Assembly: GCA_051879195.1 (NCBI GenBank)
Contig: JBJELO010000287.1
Coordinates: forward strand, 1-64,000
DNA length: 64,000 bases
Origin: TWA4 sp051879195
GTDB taxonomy: Bacteria > Bacillota > Clostridia > Lachnospirales > Lachnospiraceae
Direction of reading: 5' to 3'
Part shown: piece after piece, positions 18,096 to 25,486 of the stretch
Layout of the letters: each line of letters starts with the position of its first letter
Position numbering within the stretch: the first letter of the stretch is position 1
Translations under genes and position numbers: made by a program
The notes under the pieces: generated by a model
Seen by the model: the letters and a program-made list of their open reading frames with translations, nothing else
Told to the model about the DNA's origin: nothing
Database searches by the model: none

Positions 18096-18808
18096 CTTAC
18101 AGTCCCTCCTGTCGAAACCTGAACCATCACTTTTTTCTGTATCTTTTCCCATTCCCGATTTTCACACCAATAAACCGTATTTTCTCCCACGTCAAATACC
18201 ATGGATACCACTGTGGGACAGACTGTCTGTGAAGTCTGTTTCAGAATTTCAAAACAATCTTCCACGTCAAAGGTATCCTCCGCTGCTTCCAGCATTGCTG
18301 TGGCTTTTTCATAACGGTCAAGCCCCATCCAGGGATGTTTCTCGCTGTCGCCCTTGAAAGGTGAGAAGTTTGTAAGCACTGAATAAAGAGGTCTTTCTTT
18401 ATAACAGTACCCCTGCCCCGGAATGATCTGCAGCACATTTCCCTCTCTGTCGGAAAGCTGTGCCTGAAATGTTACACCGGGAACACTGCTGATATCCTGA
18501 TGCGCTGCAATTTCTTTCAGTTCATCCAGCGTTTTCCTGCCCAGTAACAGGTCGATATCCAGCATGATAATATTCTGACTGTCTGCACCTTTCGGGTTGC
18601 TCCTGTCATCAAAGGGCCAGCATGTGGGCATCGCCACAAAATCTCCCCCGGCGCCGGCACCAAACAGGGGCAGCCACCCTTCCTTCTCATCATAAATCGC
18701 AATATATACTTTATCATCCTCCGCAATCACCTGATATTCCATATCCAGAATATCCAGATTCCAGCCAACGATTGTCTTTTTCCTGTTTGAAATAATACTG
18801 GTACACAT
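18092..18808 (-). CDS. Linear amide C-N hydrolase (choloylglycine hydrolase family, Ntn type)
   Basis: A 238-residue N-terminal-nucleophile hydrolase. It begins Met-Cys-Thr-Ser-Ile, so removal of Met exposes Cys2 as nucleophile, as in penicillin V acylase and bile salt hydrolase. That fixes the start at 18808, where AAGGGGG lies upstream, rather than at the longer frame. V-G-W-N-L-D and a conserved L-T-N-F-S-P segment fit the family. It is shorter than classic bile salt hydrolases (about 320 residues), so the substrate may be another N-acyl amide. It lies between the KTR gene (16 bases upstream) and the 21-residue peptide (ATGA overlap). Confidence 0.82.
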   Translation of the reverse strand: MCTSIISNRKKTIVGWNLDILDMEYQVIAEDDKVYIAIYDEKEGWLPLFGAGAGGDFVAMPTCWPFDDRSNPKGADSQNIIMLDIDLLLGRKTLDELKEIAAHQDISSVPGVTFQAQLSDREGNVLQIIPGQGYCYKERPLYSVLTNFSPFKGDSEKHPWMGLDRYEKATAMLEAAEDTFDVEDCFEILKQTSQTVCPTVVSMVFDVGENTVYWCENREWEKIQKKVMVQVSTGGTVR

Positions 18809-18824
18809 AATCTGTTCCCCCTTA

Positions 18825-18995
18825 TCAATATGTCTGAGCAACCTCAAACACCCGGAGGTTTCTCGCGTTAATCAATCTCTCCTGTCTGCACTTGGGACAG
18901 AACAACGGAAAATGTTTCAGCACCGTGTCCGGTCTCAGTTTGATCCTTGTCTTTTGCCCGCATACCGGACAGAATACCCATTCCGTTTTCTCCAT
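18825..18995 (-). CDS. Cysteine-rich KTR protein
   Basis: A 56-residue protein. C-P-V-C-G-Q-K-T-R near the N terminus and C-P-K-C-R-Q-E near residue 37 form a zinc-ribbon pair. This matches the Cys_rich_KTR family, small proteins common in Lachnospiraceae and in some conjugative elements, with no settled function. GGGAGGG lies seven bases before ATG 18995. It is the first gene of a group with the amide hydrolase and the 21-residue peptide. No other mobile-element gene is nearby. Confidence 0.85.
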   Translation of the reverse strand: MEKTEWVFCPVCGQKTRIKLRPDTVLKHFPLFCPKCRQERLINARNLRVFEVAQTY

Positions 18996-19159
18996 ATACA
19001 ATCCCTCCCAAAATACCCTTCTGAAATAATCTTTTCTGATGTGTTTGCCGGAATCATAATGAGACTTCCGGCTGTATCTTTCACAGCTTTAACAGTATTG
19101 TACGATAAACTGTGTTCATTTTACAGGCATATTTTGAAGAAAAATGTGTCAGTTTTATA

Positions 19160-19210
19160 GCCTGGCTCTGTTCAGAGCCAGGCAGTGTTTTCGAGGTTGG
19201 CTCTGAACAG
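19160..19210. repeat. Mutually exclusive hairpin arms
   Basis: The first arm GCCTGGCTC (19160-19168) pairs with GAGCCAGGC (19175-19183). The second arm, 19168-19180 (CTGTTCAGAGCCA), also pairs perfectly over 13 bp with 19198-19210 (TGGCTCTGAACAG). Only one of the two hairpins can form at a time, as in attenuators. Neither is followed by a clear U tract. Confidence 0.65.
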
Positions 19211-19223
19211 TAAGCACGTAAAA

Positions 19224-19255
19224 TGGCCGGCCACTCTGTTAAAAGCGGCCGGCCG
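19224..19255 (-). terminator. Probable terminator of the ilvBN operon
   Basis: Two copies of GGCCGGCC (19225-19232 and 19247-19254) form an 8-bp all-GC stem with a 14-base loop. ATTTTA follows on the minus strand. Position, about 40 bases after the ilvN stop, supports termination. Confidence 0.55.
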
Positions 19256-19294
19256 TTTCAATGCAGCCGGAATAAAAAATATCCAATTCTCACA

Positions 19295-19798
19295 TTACCG
19301 GTCCGTAATGCTGACCGCTTCCACCGCTACGCTGCCGCCGCGGACGATTTCAATCCGTCCCGGAAATACCGTTTCCAGCAGCCGGATAAAATCATTATTT
19401 TTATCCTCTGTCTGGACACATTCCAGCAGAGCGGTGGAAGGATCATAATCAATCAGCTTTGCCTGAAAAATATCCCGCATGTAATCCAGTTTTACCATAT
19501 CCTGCTCAGAGCAGCTGCGGATTCTGATAAACATCAGTTCTTTCATGTGGATTGCCGTATCTGTAAAATCCACTACTTTTATCACCTCTATACTCCGGTT
19601 CAGCTGTTTTTTAATCTGTTCAAAGGTACGGTCATCACTGGTCAGGCTGATCGTCATCCGGGATATGGTTTCATCTTCCGTTACCCCTGCGGTCAGACTG
19701 TTCAGGTTGTAGGATTTTCCGGAAAAAAGTCCGGATATACGGGCCAGCACGCCGATTTCATTCTCCACATACAGGCTGATCCATCGTTTTTTCATCAT
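19295..19798 (-). CDS. ilvN: Acetolactate synthase small (regulatory) subunit
   Basis: A 167-residue regulatory subunit of acetohydroxyacid synthase, the first common enzyme of valine, leucine and isoleucine synthesis. The N-terminal ACT domain begins W-I-S-L-Y-V-E-N-E-I-G-V-L-A-R-I-S-G-L-F, which binds the feedback amino acid. The C-terminal half stimulates the catalytic subunit. GGAGG lies about eight bases before ATG 19798. The gene overlaps the end of ilvB by 41 bases, so the subunits are co-translated. Confidence 0.93.
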   Translation of the reverse strand: MMKKRWISLYVENEIGVLARISGLFSGKSYNLNSLTAGVTEDETISRMTISLTSDDRTFEQIKKQLNRSIEVIKVVDFTDTAIHMKELMFIRIRSCSEQDMVKLDYMRDIFQAKLIDYDPSTALLECVQTEDKNNDFIRLLETVFPGRIEIVRGGSVAVEAVSITDR

Positions 19799-21569
19799 CG
19801 TCATCACCTCCCATGATCATACTGCTCAGCGGATTTCCCGGAGGTACAATGGGCAGTACATTTTCCTCCGGTTCGATCAGAAATTCAATCACCGTGGGAA
19901 CTCCCGGTGTGTTCTTTGCTTCTTCCAGTGCAGCCTTGATTTCTTCCCGCTTTGTTACGCGGATTGCCTTTGCTCCATAGCTTTCAGCCAGACGGATAAA
20001 ATCCGGTGTATATGCCGGGCAGCGGGAAGACGGTGTACTGCAGGCGGCCGGGCAGCTCTTGCGACGGCGCAGGCAGGTGCAGGAATACCGCCTGTCAAAA
20101 AACATCTCCTGCCACTGACGGACATTTCCCAGATATCCGTTGTTGAGAATACAGATAATCACAGGCAGTTCATAGACAACGGCCGTTGCCATCTCCTGAA
20201 TGTTCATCTGAATTCCGCCGTCACCGCAGATGGCAATCACATCCCTGTCCGGATTCCCCAGTTTTGCGCCGAGAGCCGCCGGCAGACCGTATCCCATGGT
20301 GCCGAGACCGCCTGAGGTCAGCATCTGTTTTTCCTCCGATAATTCAAGAAACTGCGTCGCCCACAGCTGATTCTGCCCCACATCGGTTGTAATCACCGCC
20401 CGTTCAAAGATCCGGTTGATTTCTCCCATCACTGCCTGCGGTGTAACTCCCGTTTTCCCTGCTTCTGACAGTATCTTCCCTGTTTCTGAATGTACCGTTT
20501 CCGAAACAGCCAGAGGATGCTCTTTTTTCCATAAATCAATCTGATTCCTCCAGTCTTCGCAGTCACAGACGAAAGCATTTTCCAACAGAACCTGAACCGC
20601 ATTTTCTGCATCGGCAACGATCGGGATATCCACCTCAATATTTCTGGAAATGGAGGCCGGATCAATATCAACATGTATAATTACTGCATCTTTTGCAAAT
20701 TCGCTGACTTTTCCGGTAATCCGGTCATTGAAGCGGACACCGATGGAAAACAGTACATCACACCGGCTGATGGCGGTGTTGGCAGCGTAACTGCCGTGAA
20801 TTCCCAGATTCCCTACGTACAGGGGATGGTCAGTGGGTACTGTTCCCTTTCCCATGATTGTGGTAACGGCCGGTATTCCTGTTTTTTCCATAAGAGCGGT
20901 CATCTCACGCCCGGCATGCGCAATCTTTACACCGCCGCCCAGGAGAAAGACAGGCCGCTTCGCCCGTTTCAGACATTCCAGAGATTTCCCGATCTGCCCC
21001 ATATGAACGCGGGTGTTGGGCTTGTAGCCCCGTATTTCAACCTGCTTTGGATAACAGTCGCTGCCCGGTTCCTGCTGAATATCCTTCGGCAGATCCACAA
21101 CAACTACTCCCGGTTTTCCGGTCCGGGCAATATAAAATGCTTTTTTAATCACGGCAGCCAGATTCTCTCTTCTGCGGACGGTAACAGCATATTTGGTAAT
21201 GCTTCTTGTGATTCCCACAATATCCACTTCCTGAAAAGCATCGTTGCCGATCAGACCGGTAGGAACCTGTCCGGTAAAACATACCATCGGTACGCTGTCA
21301 TAATTGGCCGTGGCAATTCCTGTTACAAGATTCGTTGCACCCGGCCCGCTGGTAACAAGGCAGACCCCCACTTTCCCCGTTGACCGTGCATAGCCGTCTG
21401 CAGCATGCACAAGTCCCTGCTCGTGCCGCGGGAGAACAACGCGAAGCCCGGACACACCGTAAAGGGCATTAAATAAATCAATGGCCTGGCCGCCGGGATA
21501 GGCAAACAGTGTATCAACCTGTTCGGCCAGCAATGCTTTTACAAACAATTCAGCCCCTGTAATCTGCAT
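19758..21569 (-). CDS. ilvB: Acetolactate synthase large (catalytic) subunit
   Basis: A 603-residue thiamine-diphosphate enzyme. It has the N-terminal L-F-A-Y-P-G-G-Q-A-I-D, P-R-H-E-Q-G with the catalytic Glu, and a C-terminal G-D-G-G-I-Q-M-N-I-Q-E metal/ThDP motif. AAGGAGG precedes ATG 21569. After N-N-G-Y-L-G-N-V-R-Q-W-Q-E and D-R-R-Y-S there is an insert of about 20 residues with five cysteines (C-x-C-x6-C-x3-C-x6-C), absent from E. coli-type enzymes. It lies in the region that closes over the active site. The C-terminal tail (G-G-D-D-D-D-E-K) runs into the ilvN reading region. Confidence 0.93.
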   Translation of the reverse strand: MQITGAELFVKALLAEQVDTLFAYPGGQAIDLFNALYGVSGLRVVLPRHEQGLVHAADGYARSTGKVGVCLVTSGPGATNLVTGIATANYDSVPMVCFTGQVPTGLIGNDAFQEVDIVGITRSITKYAVTVRRRENLAAVIKKAFYIARTGKPGVVVVDLPKDIQQEPGSDCYPKQVEIRGYKPNTRVHMGQIGKSLECLKRAKRPVFLLGGGVKIAHAGREMTALMEKTGIPAVTTIMGKGTVPTDHPLYVGNLGIHGSYAANTAISRCDVLFSIGVRFNDRITGKVSEFAKDAVIIHVDIDPASISRNIEVDIPIVADAENAVQVLLENAFVCDCEDWRNQIDLWKKEHPLAVSETVHSETGKILSEAGKTGVTPQAVMGEINRIFERAVITTDVGQNQLWATQFLELSEEKQMLTSGGLGTMGYGLPAALGAKLGNPDRDVIAICGDGGIQMNIQEMATAVVYELPVIICILNNGYLGNVRQWQEMFFDRRYSCTCLRRRKSCPAACSTPSSRCPAYTPDFIRLAESYGAKAIRVTKREEIKAALEEAKNTPGVPTVIEFLIEPEENVLPIVPPGNPLSSMIMGGDDDDEKTMDQPVCGE

Positions 21570-21624
21570 AGCAATCCCCTCCTTTTTCTGTTGAATGCGT
21601 GTACTTGCTTGCATATGGTGTTTT

Positions 21625-21660
21625 TTAATACGGTACCATCCTGTGACAGTACCGTGTTAA
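21625..21660 (-). promoter_or_regulatory. Inverted repeat in the ilvB leader
   Basis: A 12-bp stem (21625-21636 with 21649-21660, one wobble) around a 12-base loop lies about 55 bases upstream of ilvB. On the RNA strand it contains AGGATGGTACCGT, close to the T-box antiterminator core AGGGTGGNACCRCG. The leader (147 bases to the upstream TetR gene) is too short for a normal complete T-box. Confidence 0.45.
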
Positions 21661-21716
21661 TAAAATAGATTGAATCGATATCCCCGTCTGATCGTTTCTC
21701 TGTCTCAGACTTTATT

Positions 21717-22298
21717 TCAGCTTTCCTGTGGGATTCCCTGTATAAATGTCTGAACCGACTGTTTGATATACTGCTCCCGGGTAACCGGGGACAAATTGCC
21801 TTCAAAAGATGCACTCAGGAACGTAAAACCGAATGTACTGGAAAAAATGGTCAGCGCAAGGCACTCAAAATCAAGATGGGGCAGTTTTCCGCGGCGCTCC
21901 ATTTCTTCAAAATATTCAATCAGGGAAGATAAAAATGCCTGCGGTACCTTCATCACCAGCGGCGCAGCCTCCTCATAAAGCTGAGGGGCTCTCAGTCCGA
22001 TGGACAGCTTTACAAAATCCGGCGTAATCCGGTTCATATATTCGGTCATGAACATCTCCAGATCGGGAGCCAGCTCCCATCTGACATCCTGAAAAACCTC
22101 CGGGGTCAGATTACCGCGCCATTTTTCCTGTTCAATACCGTTTAACACGATATCCTTTTTGCTGTTGAACTTGCGAAACAGCGTACATTCATTCACTCCC
22201 GCAGACCTGGCAATATCTTTCGTTGTCATGGCAACATATCCCTTGTCCCTCACGAGAGCCATAGCCGCATCGATGATCTTCTGGCTGGTTTCATCCAT
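21717..22298 (-). CDS. TetR family transcriptional regulator
   Basis: A 193-residue TetR regulator. The N-terminal helix-turn-helix reads M-T-T-K-D-I-A-R-S-A-G-V-N-E-C-T-L-F-R-K and spans about residues 25-45. The C-terminal domain is family-variable. ATG 22298 is favoured over the longer frame because GGGAGG lies upstream. The promoter at 22338-22366 has both consensus hexamers. A short AGTG/CACT repeat lies between that promoter and the gene, suggesting autorepression. The flavodoxin gene upstream in the same direction is a likely target. Confidence 0.9.
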   Translation of the reverse strand: MDETSQKIIDAAMALVRDKGYVAMTTKDIARSAGVNECTLFRKFNSKKDIVLNGIEQEKWRGNLTPEVFQDVRWELAPDLEMFMTEYMNRITPDFVKLSIGLRAPQLYEEAAPLVMKVPQAFLSSLIEYFEEMERRGKLPHLDFECLALTIFSSTFGFTFLSASFEGNLSPVTREQYIKQSVQTFIQGIPQES

Positions 22299-22337
22299 CC
22301 CCACTTCCTCCCATCTGCAATGCAAGTGTTCACTCTC

Positions 22338-22366
22338 ATTATATGCATTTTGCCTGCAGATGTCAA
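22338..22366 (-). promoter_or_regulatory. Perfect consensus sigma-A promoter of the TetR gene
   Basis: On the minus strand TTGACA (22366-22361), exactly 17 bases, then TATAAT (22343-22338). AGTG-TT-CACT (22326-22335) sits next to the expected start point as a possible operator. Confidence 0.85.
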
Positions 22367-22382
22367 GCAAACAGTGGACCGT

Positions 22383-22862
22383 TTACCGGATCGCTCCGAC
22401 AATCCATTCATTCACTTTTTTCTTTGCCTCCGCGATACCGTTTTTAATGGGGTAAACCAGATCCATTTTCGAAACAATGGTATTGCCTTCCAGTGTTTTT
22501 TCAAAATCGTTCCAGGTATGCCGCATGTTTCCGCCGTTGCACACCAGAAGATAAATATTTTTCCCTGAAATTCTGTTATCACTTAAAAACGTATTGACAG
22601 CCGGTGCGTATGTTCCGAACCAGCAGGGCGTTCCGATAATGATATTGTCGTATGCATTCAGGTCAATTCTGTAAGATTCCAGTTCCGGTTTCTTTTTCAT
22701 ATAAACCTGCATACCGCCCCACATAAAACGAAACATGCTTTTTGTGGGCTTTTCATCTTTAACGGTCAGCTTCAGAACATCGGCATCGATCACCTGCTGC
22801 ATACCTTTTACGAGTTCCTCTGTATTTCCCTCATAGGAATAATAAACGATTAGATTTTTCAT
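22383..22862 (-). CDS. Flavodoxin-family protein
   Basis: A 159-residue flavodoxin-like protein. It has V-Y-Y-S-Y-E-G-N-T-E-E-L at the N terminus (FMN phosphate loop), I-I-G-T-P-C-W-F-G-T-Y-A-P-A-V (the second FMN loop), and V-C-N-G-G-N-M-R-H-T. AGGAGG lies eight bases before ATG 22862. Two strong inverted repeats flank its promoter (22877-22892 and 22916-22956). The TetR gene follows in the same direction. It probably carries electrons or acts as a flavin-dependent reductase; the partner is unknown. Confidence 0.85.
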   Translation of the reverse strand: MKNLIVYYSYEGNTEELVKGMQQVIDADVLKLTVKDEKPTKSMFRFMWGGMQVYMKKKPELESYRIDLNAYDNIIIGTPCWFGTYAPAVNTFLSDNRISGKNIYLLVCNGGNMRHTWNDFEKTLEGNTIVSKMDLVYPIKNGIAEAKKKVNEWIVGAIR

Positions 22863-22876
22863 GAATGAAACCTCCT

Positions 22877-22956
22877 GTTTAAATGTTTAAACGGATTATA
22901 TCACAAAAAAATCCGGATAAACCATTCGTAAAGAAAATCGAGACGAATGGTTTATC
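22877..22956 (-). promoter_or_regulatory. Flavodoxin promoter with two operator-like inverted repeats
   Basis: TGATATAAT (22903-22895, minus) is an extended -10. Downstream, GTTTAAA-TG-TTTAAAC (22877-22892) is a near-perfect palindrome between promoter and ribosome site. Upstream, two 14-base arms (22916-22929 and 22943-22956) are perfect inverted copies around 13 bases. No good -35 is present, so activation through the upstream repeat and repression through the downstream one are both possible. Confidence 0.65.
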
Positions 22957-23092
22957 AAAGGTTCCCTGTTTTCTGCAAAATAACCATGGATTCTTTCCAC
23001 GTTGTATATTATAATCAATATGCTGCTGATCCCGGCTGCCTGCCGGGTGCGCTTCAGTCTGAAAAAGTTATATTACCAGGGAGGAATTTGTA

Positions 23093-23563
23093 ATGGCAAT
23101 TGAAAAAGTAAAAGAATATTTTAAAAATTACGATATGGAAGACCGGATTCAGGAATTTGATGTTTCCAGCGCCACAGTGGAGCTGGCAGCGGAAGCACTG
23201 CACTGCGAGCCCTGCAGAATCGCGAAGACACTTTCTTTTATGGCAAAGGATCAGCCGATTCTGATCGTAGCCGCCGGTGATGCGAAGATCGACAATCCGA
23301 AATATAAAGCGCAGTTTGGAACAAAAGCCAAAATGCTTACCTGTGAAGAAGTGGAAACTCTGACCGGACATGCTGTGGGCGGTGTCTGTCCTTTTGCGGT
23401 AAACGATGGAGTAACCATCTATCTGGACGAAAGCCTGAAACGGTTTCAGACGGTATTTCCGGCTTGCGGAAGCAGCAGCAGCGCCATTGAGCTGACCATT
23501 GAGGAACTGGAAAAATATTCCGGATATACTGCGTGGATCGACGTGTGCAAAGGGTGGCAGTAA
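23093..23563 (+). CDS. YbaK/EbsC family aminoacyl-tRNA editing protein
   Basis: A 156-residue YbaK-type deacylase of the kind that hydrolyses mis-charged Cys-tRNA(Pro) or a similar aminoacyl-tRNA. The catalytic lysine sits in C-R-I-A-K-T-L-S-F-M. G-G-V-C-P-F-A and the late C-G-S-S-S-S-A-I-E-L match the family. GGGAGG precedes ATG 23093. It is a single gene between its own promoter region (TATAAT near 23010) and a shared terminator. Confidence 0.9.
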   Translation: MAIEKVKEYFKNYDMEDRIQEFDVSSATVELAAEALHCEPCRIAKTLSFMAKDQPILIVAAGDAKIDNPKYKAQFGTKAKMLTCEEVETLTGHAVGGVCPFAVNDGVTIYLDESLKRFQTVFPACGSSSSAIELTIEELEKYSGYTAWIDVCKGWQ

Positions 23564-23620
23564 AAGCGGAAAGCATTTGTTTCTTTTCTGCTGAACGCAG
23601 ACTGACGAACCGGAATTTCA

Positions 23621-23675
23621 AAAATACCTCCCGGACAGTTAAAGGCACAGTCCCATATCTGCCGGGAGGTATTTT
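23621..23675. terminator. Bidirectional terminator between YbaK and M20 genes
   Basis: A perfect 14-bp stem: AAAATACCTCCCGG (23621-23634) with CCGGGAGGTATTTT (23662-23675). The loop is 27 bases. A/T tails on both sides suit both convergent genes. Confidence 0.88.
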
Positions 23676-23696
23676 ATAAAAGTGTTAATGCATATA

Positions 23697-24770
23697 TCAG
23701 GAACAGATGATCTGCCAGAATGCCCTGACAGTCGGTTCCAGCAATTCATCAGGATATTCATAATGTTCCGTGTGAAGTGGTGCATGTTCTGTCCCTGAAC
23801 CAATTCCGAAAAATGCGCCGGTACAACGTTTCAGGTAATGCCCGAAATCTTCACTCCAGCGCATGGGCGTTTCCAGAAGCGTTCCGCCACAGGCTTTCAG
23901 AACCTTTTCGGCACATACCGCATCATTCTCTGTAGAAGGAAATACATCCTGCAGTGTATGTGTAAATTCCAGCCTGTACTGCAGGGCCAGTTCGCCGCTC
24001 CTTCGGAGTACATTCCGATACAGTTTTTCCAGATCCGCATCATGCTCTGCGCGCAAAGTCAGCCAGATCTGTGCATCCGCTGCCGCAGCGCCGAATGCCT
24101 TTTCTCCCATCTGCACACCGATAACCGTGCAAAGAACCATCCCTCTGTAGTCTCGCGATGCAGAAACATCCGACAATTCGCAGAGAAGATGTCCTACAGC
24201 CTCTGCCGGTGAAATCCCATTCTCCGGACAGGCAGCGTGGGTTGCTTTTCCTTTCAGAATCAGCGTCACTCCCCGGGAGGCACAGGCAAATGTTCCGGGG
24301 CGCGTAGTGACCTGTCCAAAAGGTATTCCCGGAAGATTGTGAGCCCCGTAAATTTCCCTCACATTTTCTTTGGTGAAAATTTCTGTACAGCCCGCAGCAC
24401 CTTCCCCGGTTTCCTCCGCCGGCTGGAACAGCAGGAATACATCGCGTCCTGCCTGCTGTCCTTCCAGCAGAAGCGCCACGCCGCATAAAGCCGCACTGTG
24501 CCCATCATGACCGCACAGATGGGCTGCACCTCCCTCCGGCAATGCCAGCGCATCATAATCGGCACGTAGAATCATCGCTGGCTTTCTTTTCTCTTTTTCC
24601 CGATGGGCAGCATAGAATCCATCACCGCAAAGCTGCAGCTCAAGATCCGTTTTTTCTGCAAGAAAATCCATCAGAATCCTCTTAGTTCTATATTCCTGAC
24701 CTGAAATCTCCGGGCATGCATGAAGCATCTTCCGCAGTCTTTTTATCTCATCTACCAAATATTGATTCAT
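23697..24770 (-). CDS. M20 family amidohydrolase/peptidase
   Basis: A metal-dependent amidohydrolase of the IAA-amino acid hydrolase/N-acyl-amino acid group, about 357 residues from ATG 24770. Metal-binding motifs are C-G-H-D-G-H-S-A-A-L (about residues 85-95), Q-P-A-E-E-T-G-E-G-A and G-A-H-N-L-P-G-I-P, with E-D-F-G-H-Y near the end. The start is uncertain. ATG 24770 begins a family-like N terminus but has no Shine-Dalgarno and directly follows a terminator hairpin. An open frame continues to ATG 24860 and would add 30 charged residues that overlap the hairpin and the anti-sigma gene. The substrate is probably an N-acyl or aryl amino acid. Confidence 0.85.
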   Translation of the reverse strand: MNQYLVDEIKRLRKMLHACPEISGQEYRTKRILMDFLAEKTDLELQLCGDGFYAAHREKEKRKPAMILRADYDALALPEGGAAHLCGHDGHSAALCGVALLLEGQQAGRDVFLLFQPAEETGEGAAGCTEIFTKENVREIYGAHNLPGIPFGQVTTRPGTFACASRGVTLILKGKATHAACPENGISPAEAVGHLLCELSDVSASRDYRGMVLCTVIGVQMGEKAFGAAAADAQIWLTLRAEHDADLEKLYRNVLRRSGELALQYRLEFTHTLQDVFPSTENDAVCAEKVLKACGGTLLETPMRWSEDFGHYLKRCTGAFFGIGSGTEHAPLHTEHYEYPDELLEPTVRAFWQIICS

Positions 24771-24773
24771 CTT

Positions 24774-24817
24774 AAAAACCGAAAGCCGGCCACTGATCAG
24801 CTCCGGTGACCGGCTTT
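24774..24817. terminator. Terminator between the anti-sigma fragment and the M20 gene
   Basis: AAAGCCGG (24782-24789) pairs with CCGGCTTT (24810-24817). T runs follow on both strands (24778-24774 on the minus strand). The minus-strand U tract ends only four bases before ATG 24770, so the M20 gene is either leaderless, read through, or uses an upstream start. Confidence 0.7.
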
Positions 24818-24831
24818 TTCCTTTTCTGCTT

Positions 24832-25020
24832 TTACTGTTTTCTTCGCTTTGTGATCTCATCCCGGACTCTTCTGTCCAGTTCTTCCGGTATCTTTATTTC
24901 ATCATATATTTTCTTTGCTTCTTTCCAATCCGGCAAAGTGTCATCCAAATCTTCACGCCGTCCCGTTCTTCTGTTCAGCCGACCGGAGCGGGCGCAAATA
25001 TCCTTTTTACGATCACTCAA
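24832..25020 (-). CDS. Truncated anti-sigma-factor-like protein
   Basis: A 62-residue charged protein. The segment A-K-K-I-Y-D-E-I-K-I-P-E-E-L-D-R-R-V resembles the N-terminal cytoplasmic part of anti-sigma factors paired with ECF30/SigV-type sigmas. A full protein would continue into a membrane helix and an outer domain, but here it stops at K-R-R-K-Q and a terminator follows. The start is TTG 25020, with AGGAGG seven bases upstream. It lies 22 bases after the sigma-like gene. Either it is a soluble remnant that still binds sigma, or a decayed gene. Confidence 0.6.
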   Translation of the reverse strand: MSDRKKDICARSGRLNRRTGRREDLDDTLPDWKEAKKIYDEIKIPEELDRRVRDEITKRRKQ

Positions 25021-25042
25021 CCTAAATCCTCCTTCTGAATAT

Positions 25043-25486
25043 CTACAGAATCTGAGGCAATTCCAATAAACATAAATCTACCTCCTGCAGTTCCATGCGC
25101 ATAATCTGTGCGATTTCTTTCTGCACAAAATCCTCAAAATAACAGAGAATGAGTATGGTACGGTGTTTAAAATCCAGGCTTTTAATTCGCTGCAGTATGT
25201 TGTCTTCTGATTCTTTTATTTCACTCTCTGCTCTGTCGATATTCGTGATTTTTTTTGTATTACGCTCCATATTCCGGCACTCATCTACCAAAATCCGGTA
25301 AAACCATATATTTACTGCCATATCGTCATGTAACGTATTACACCAGTCCAGGGCATGGCCTACGGAATTCCCAACCAGTTCCAGAGCCAGCTCCCGGTTA
25401 TCTATATTTAAATATGCCAGACGGTAGAAATTATCTTTATTCTCCAGGATAAAAGCTACAATCCGATCATAAGATTTTTCTGTCAA
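25043..25486 (-). CDS. ECF-type sigma factor-like protein, C-terminally short
   Basis: A 147-residue protein resembling ECF sigma factors. Region 2 is degenerate (W-F-Y-R-I-L-V-D-E-C near residue 60). Region 4 reads H-R-T-I-L-I-L-C-Y-F-E-D-F and ends in L-E-L-P-Q-I-L, without the usual final DNA-contact helix (V-x-S-x-L-x-R-A). Typical ECFs have 165-185 residues. The start is TTG 25486, with TTAGGAG seven bases upstream. A promoter (25691-25719) and a truncated anti-sigma partner flank it. It may be inactive or may act through interaction only. Confidence 0.7.
   Translation of the reverse strand: MTEKSYDRIVAFILENKDNFYRLAYLNIDNRELALELVGNSVGHALDWCNTLHDDMAVNIWFYRILVDECRNMERNTKKITNIDRAESEIKESEDNILQRIKSLDFKHRTILILCYFEDFVQKEIAQIMRMELQEVDLCLLELPQIL

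Larger units (their letters stand above)
18996..19294. other. Intergenic region with stacked inverted repeats
   Basis: Nearly 300 bases between ilvN and the KTR gene, with no credible gene. It contains the hairpins described at 19160-19210 and 19224-19255. No strong promoter is visible upstream of the KTR gene; TACAAT on the minus strand is a weak candidate for a -10. Confidence 0.5.

Noticed and set aside
18825..18995. KTR protein as part of a conjugative element
   Set aside because: No integrase, relaxase or mobilisation gene is nearby.
24785..24800. Cobalamin riboswitch (GCCACTG found)
   Set aside because: Only a short match inside a terminator, with no B12-box context and no nearby vitamin B12 gene.
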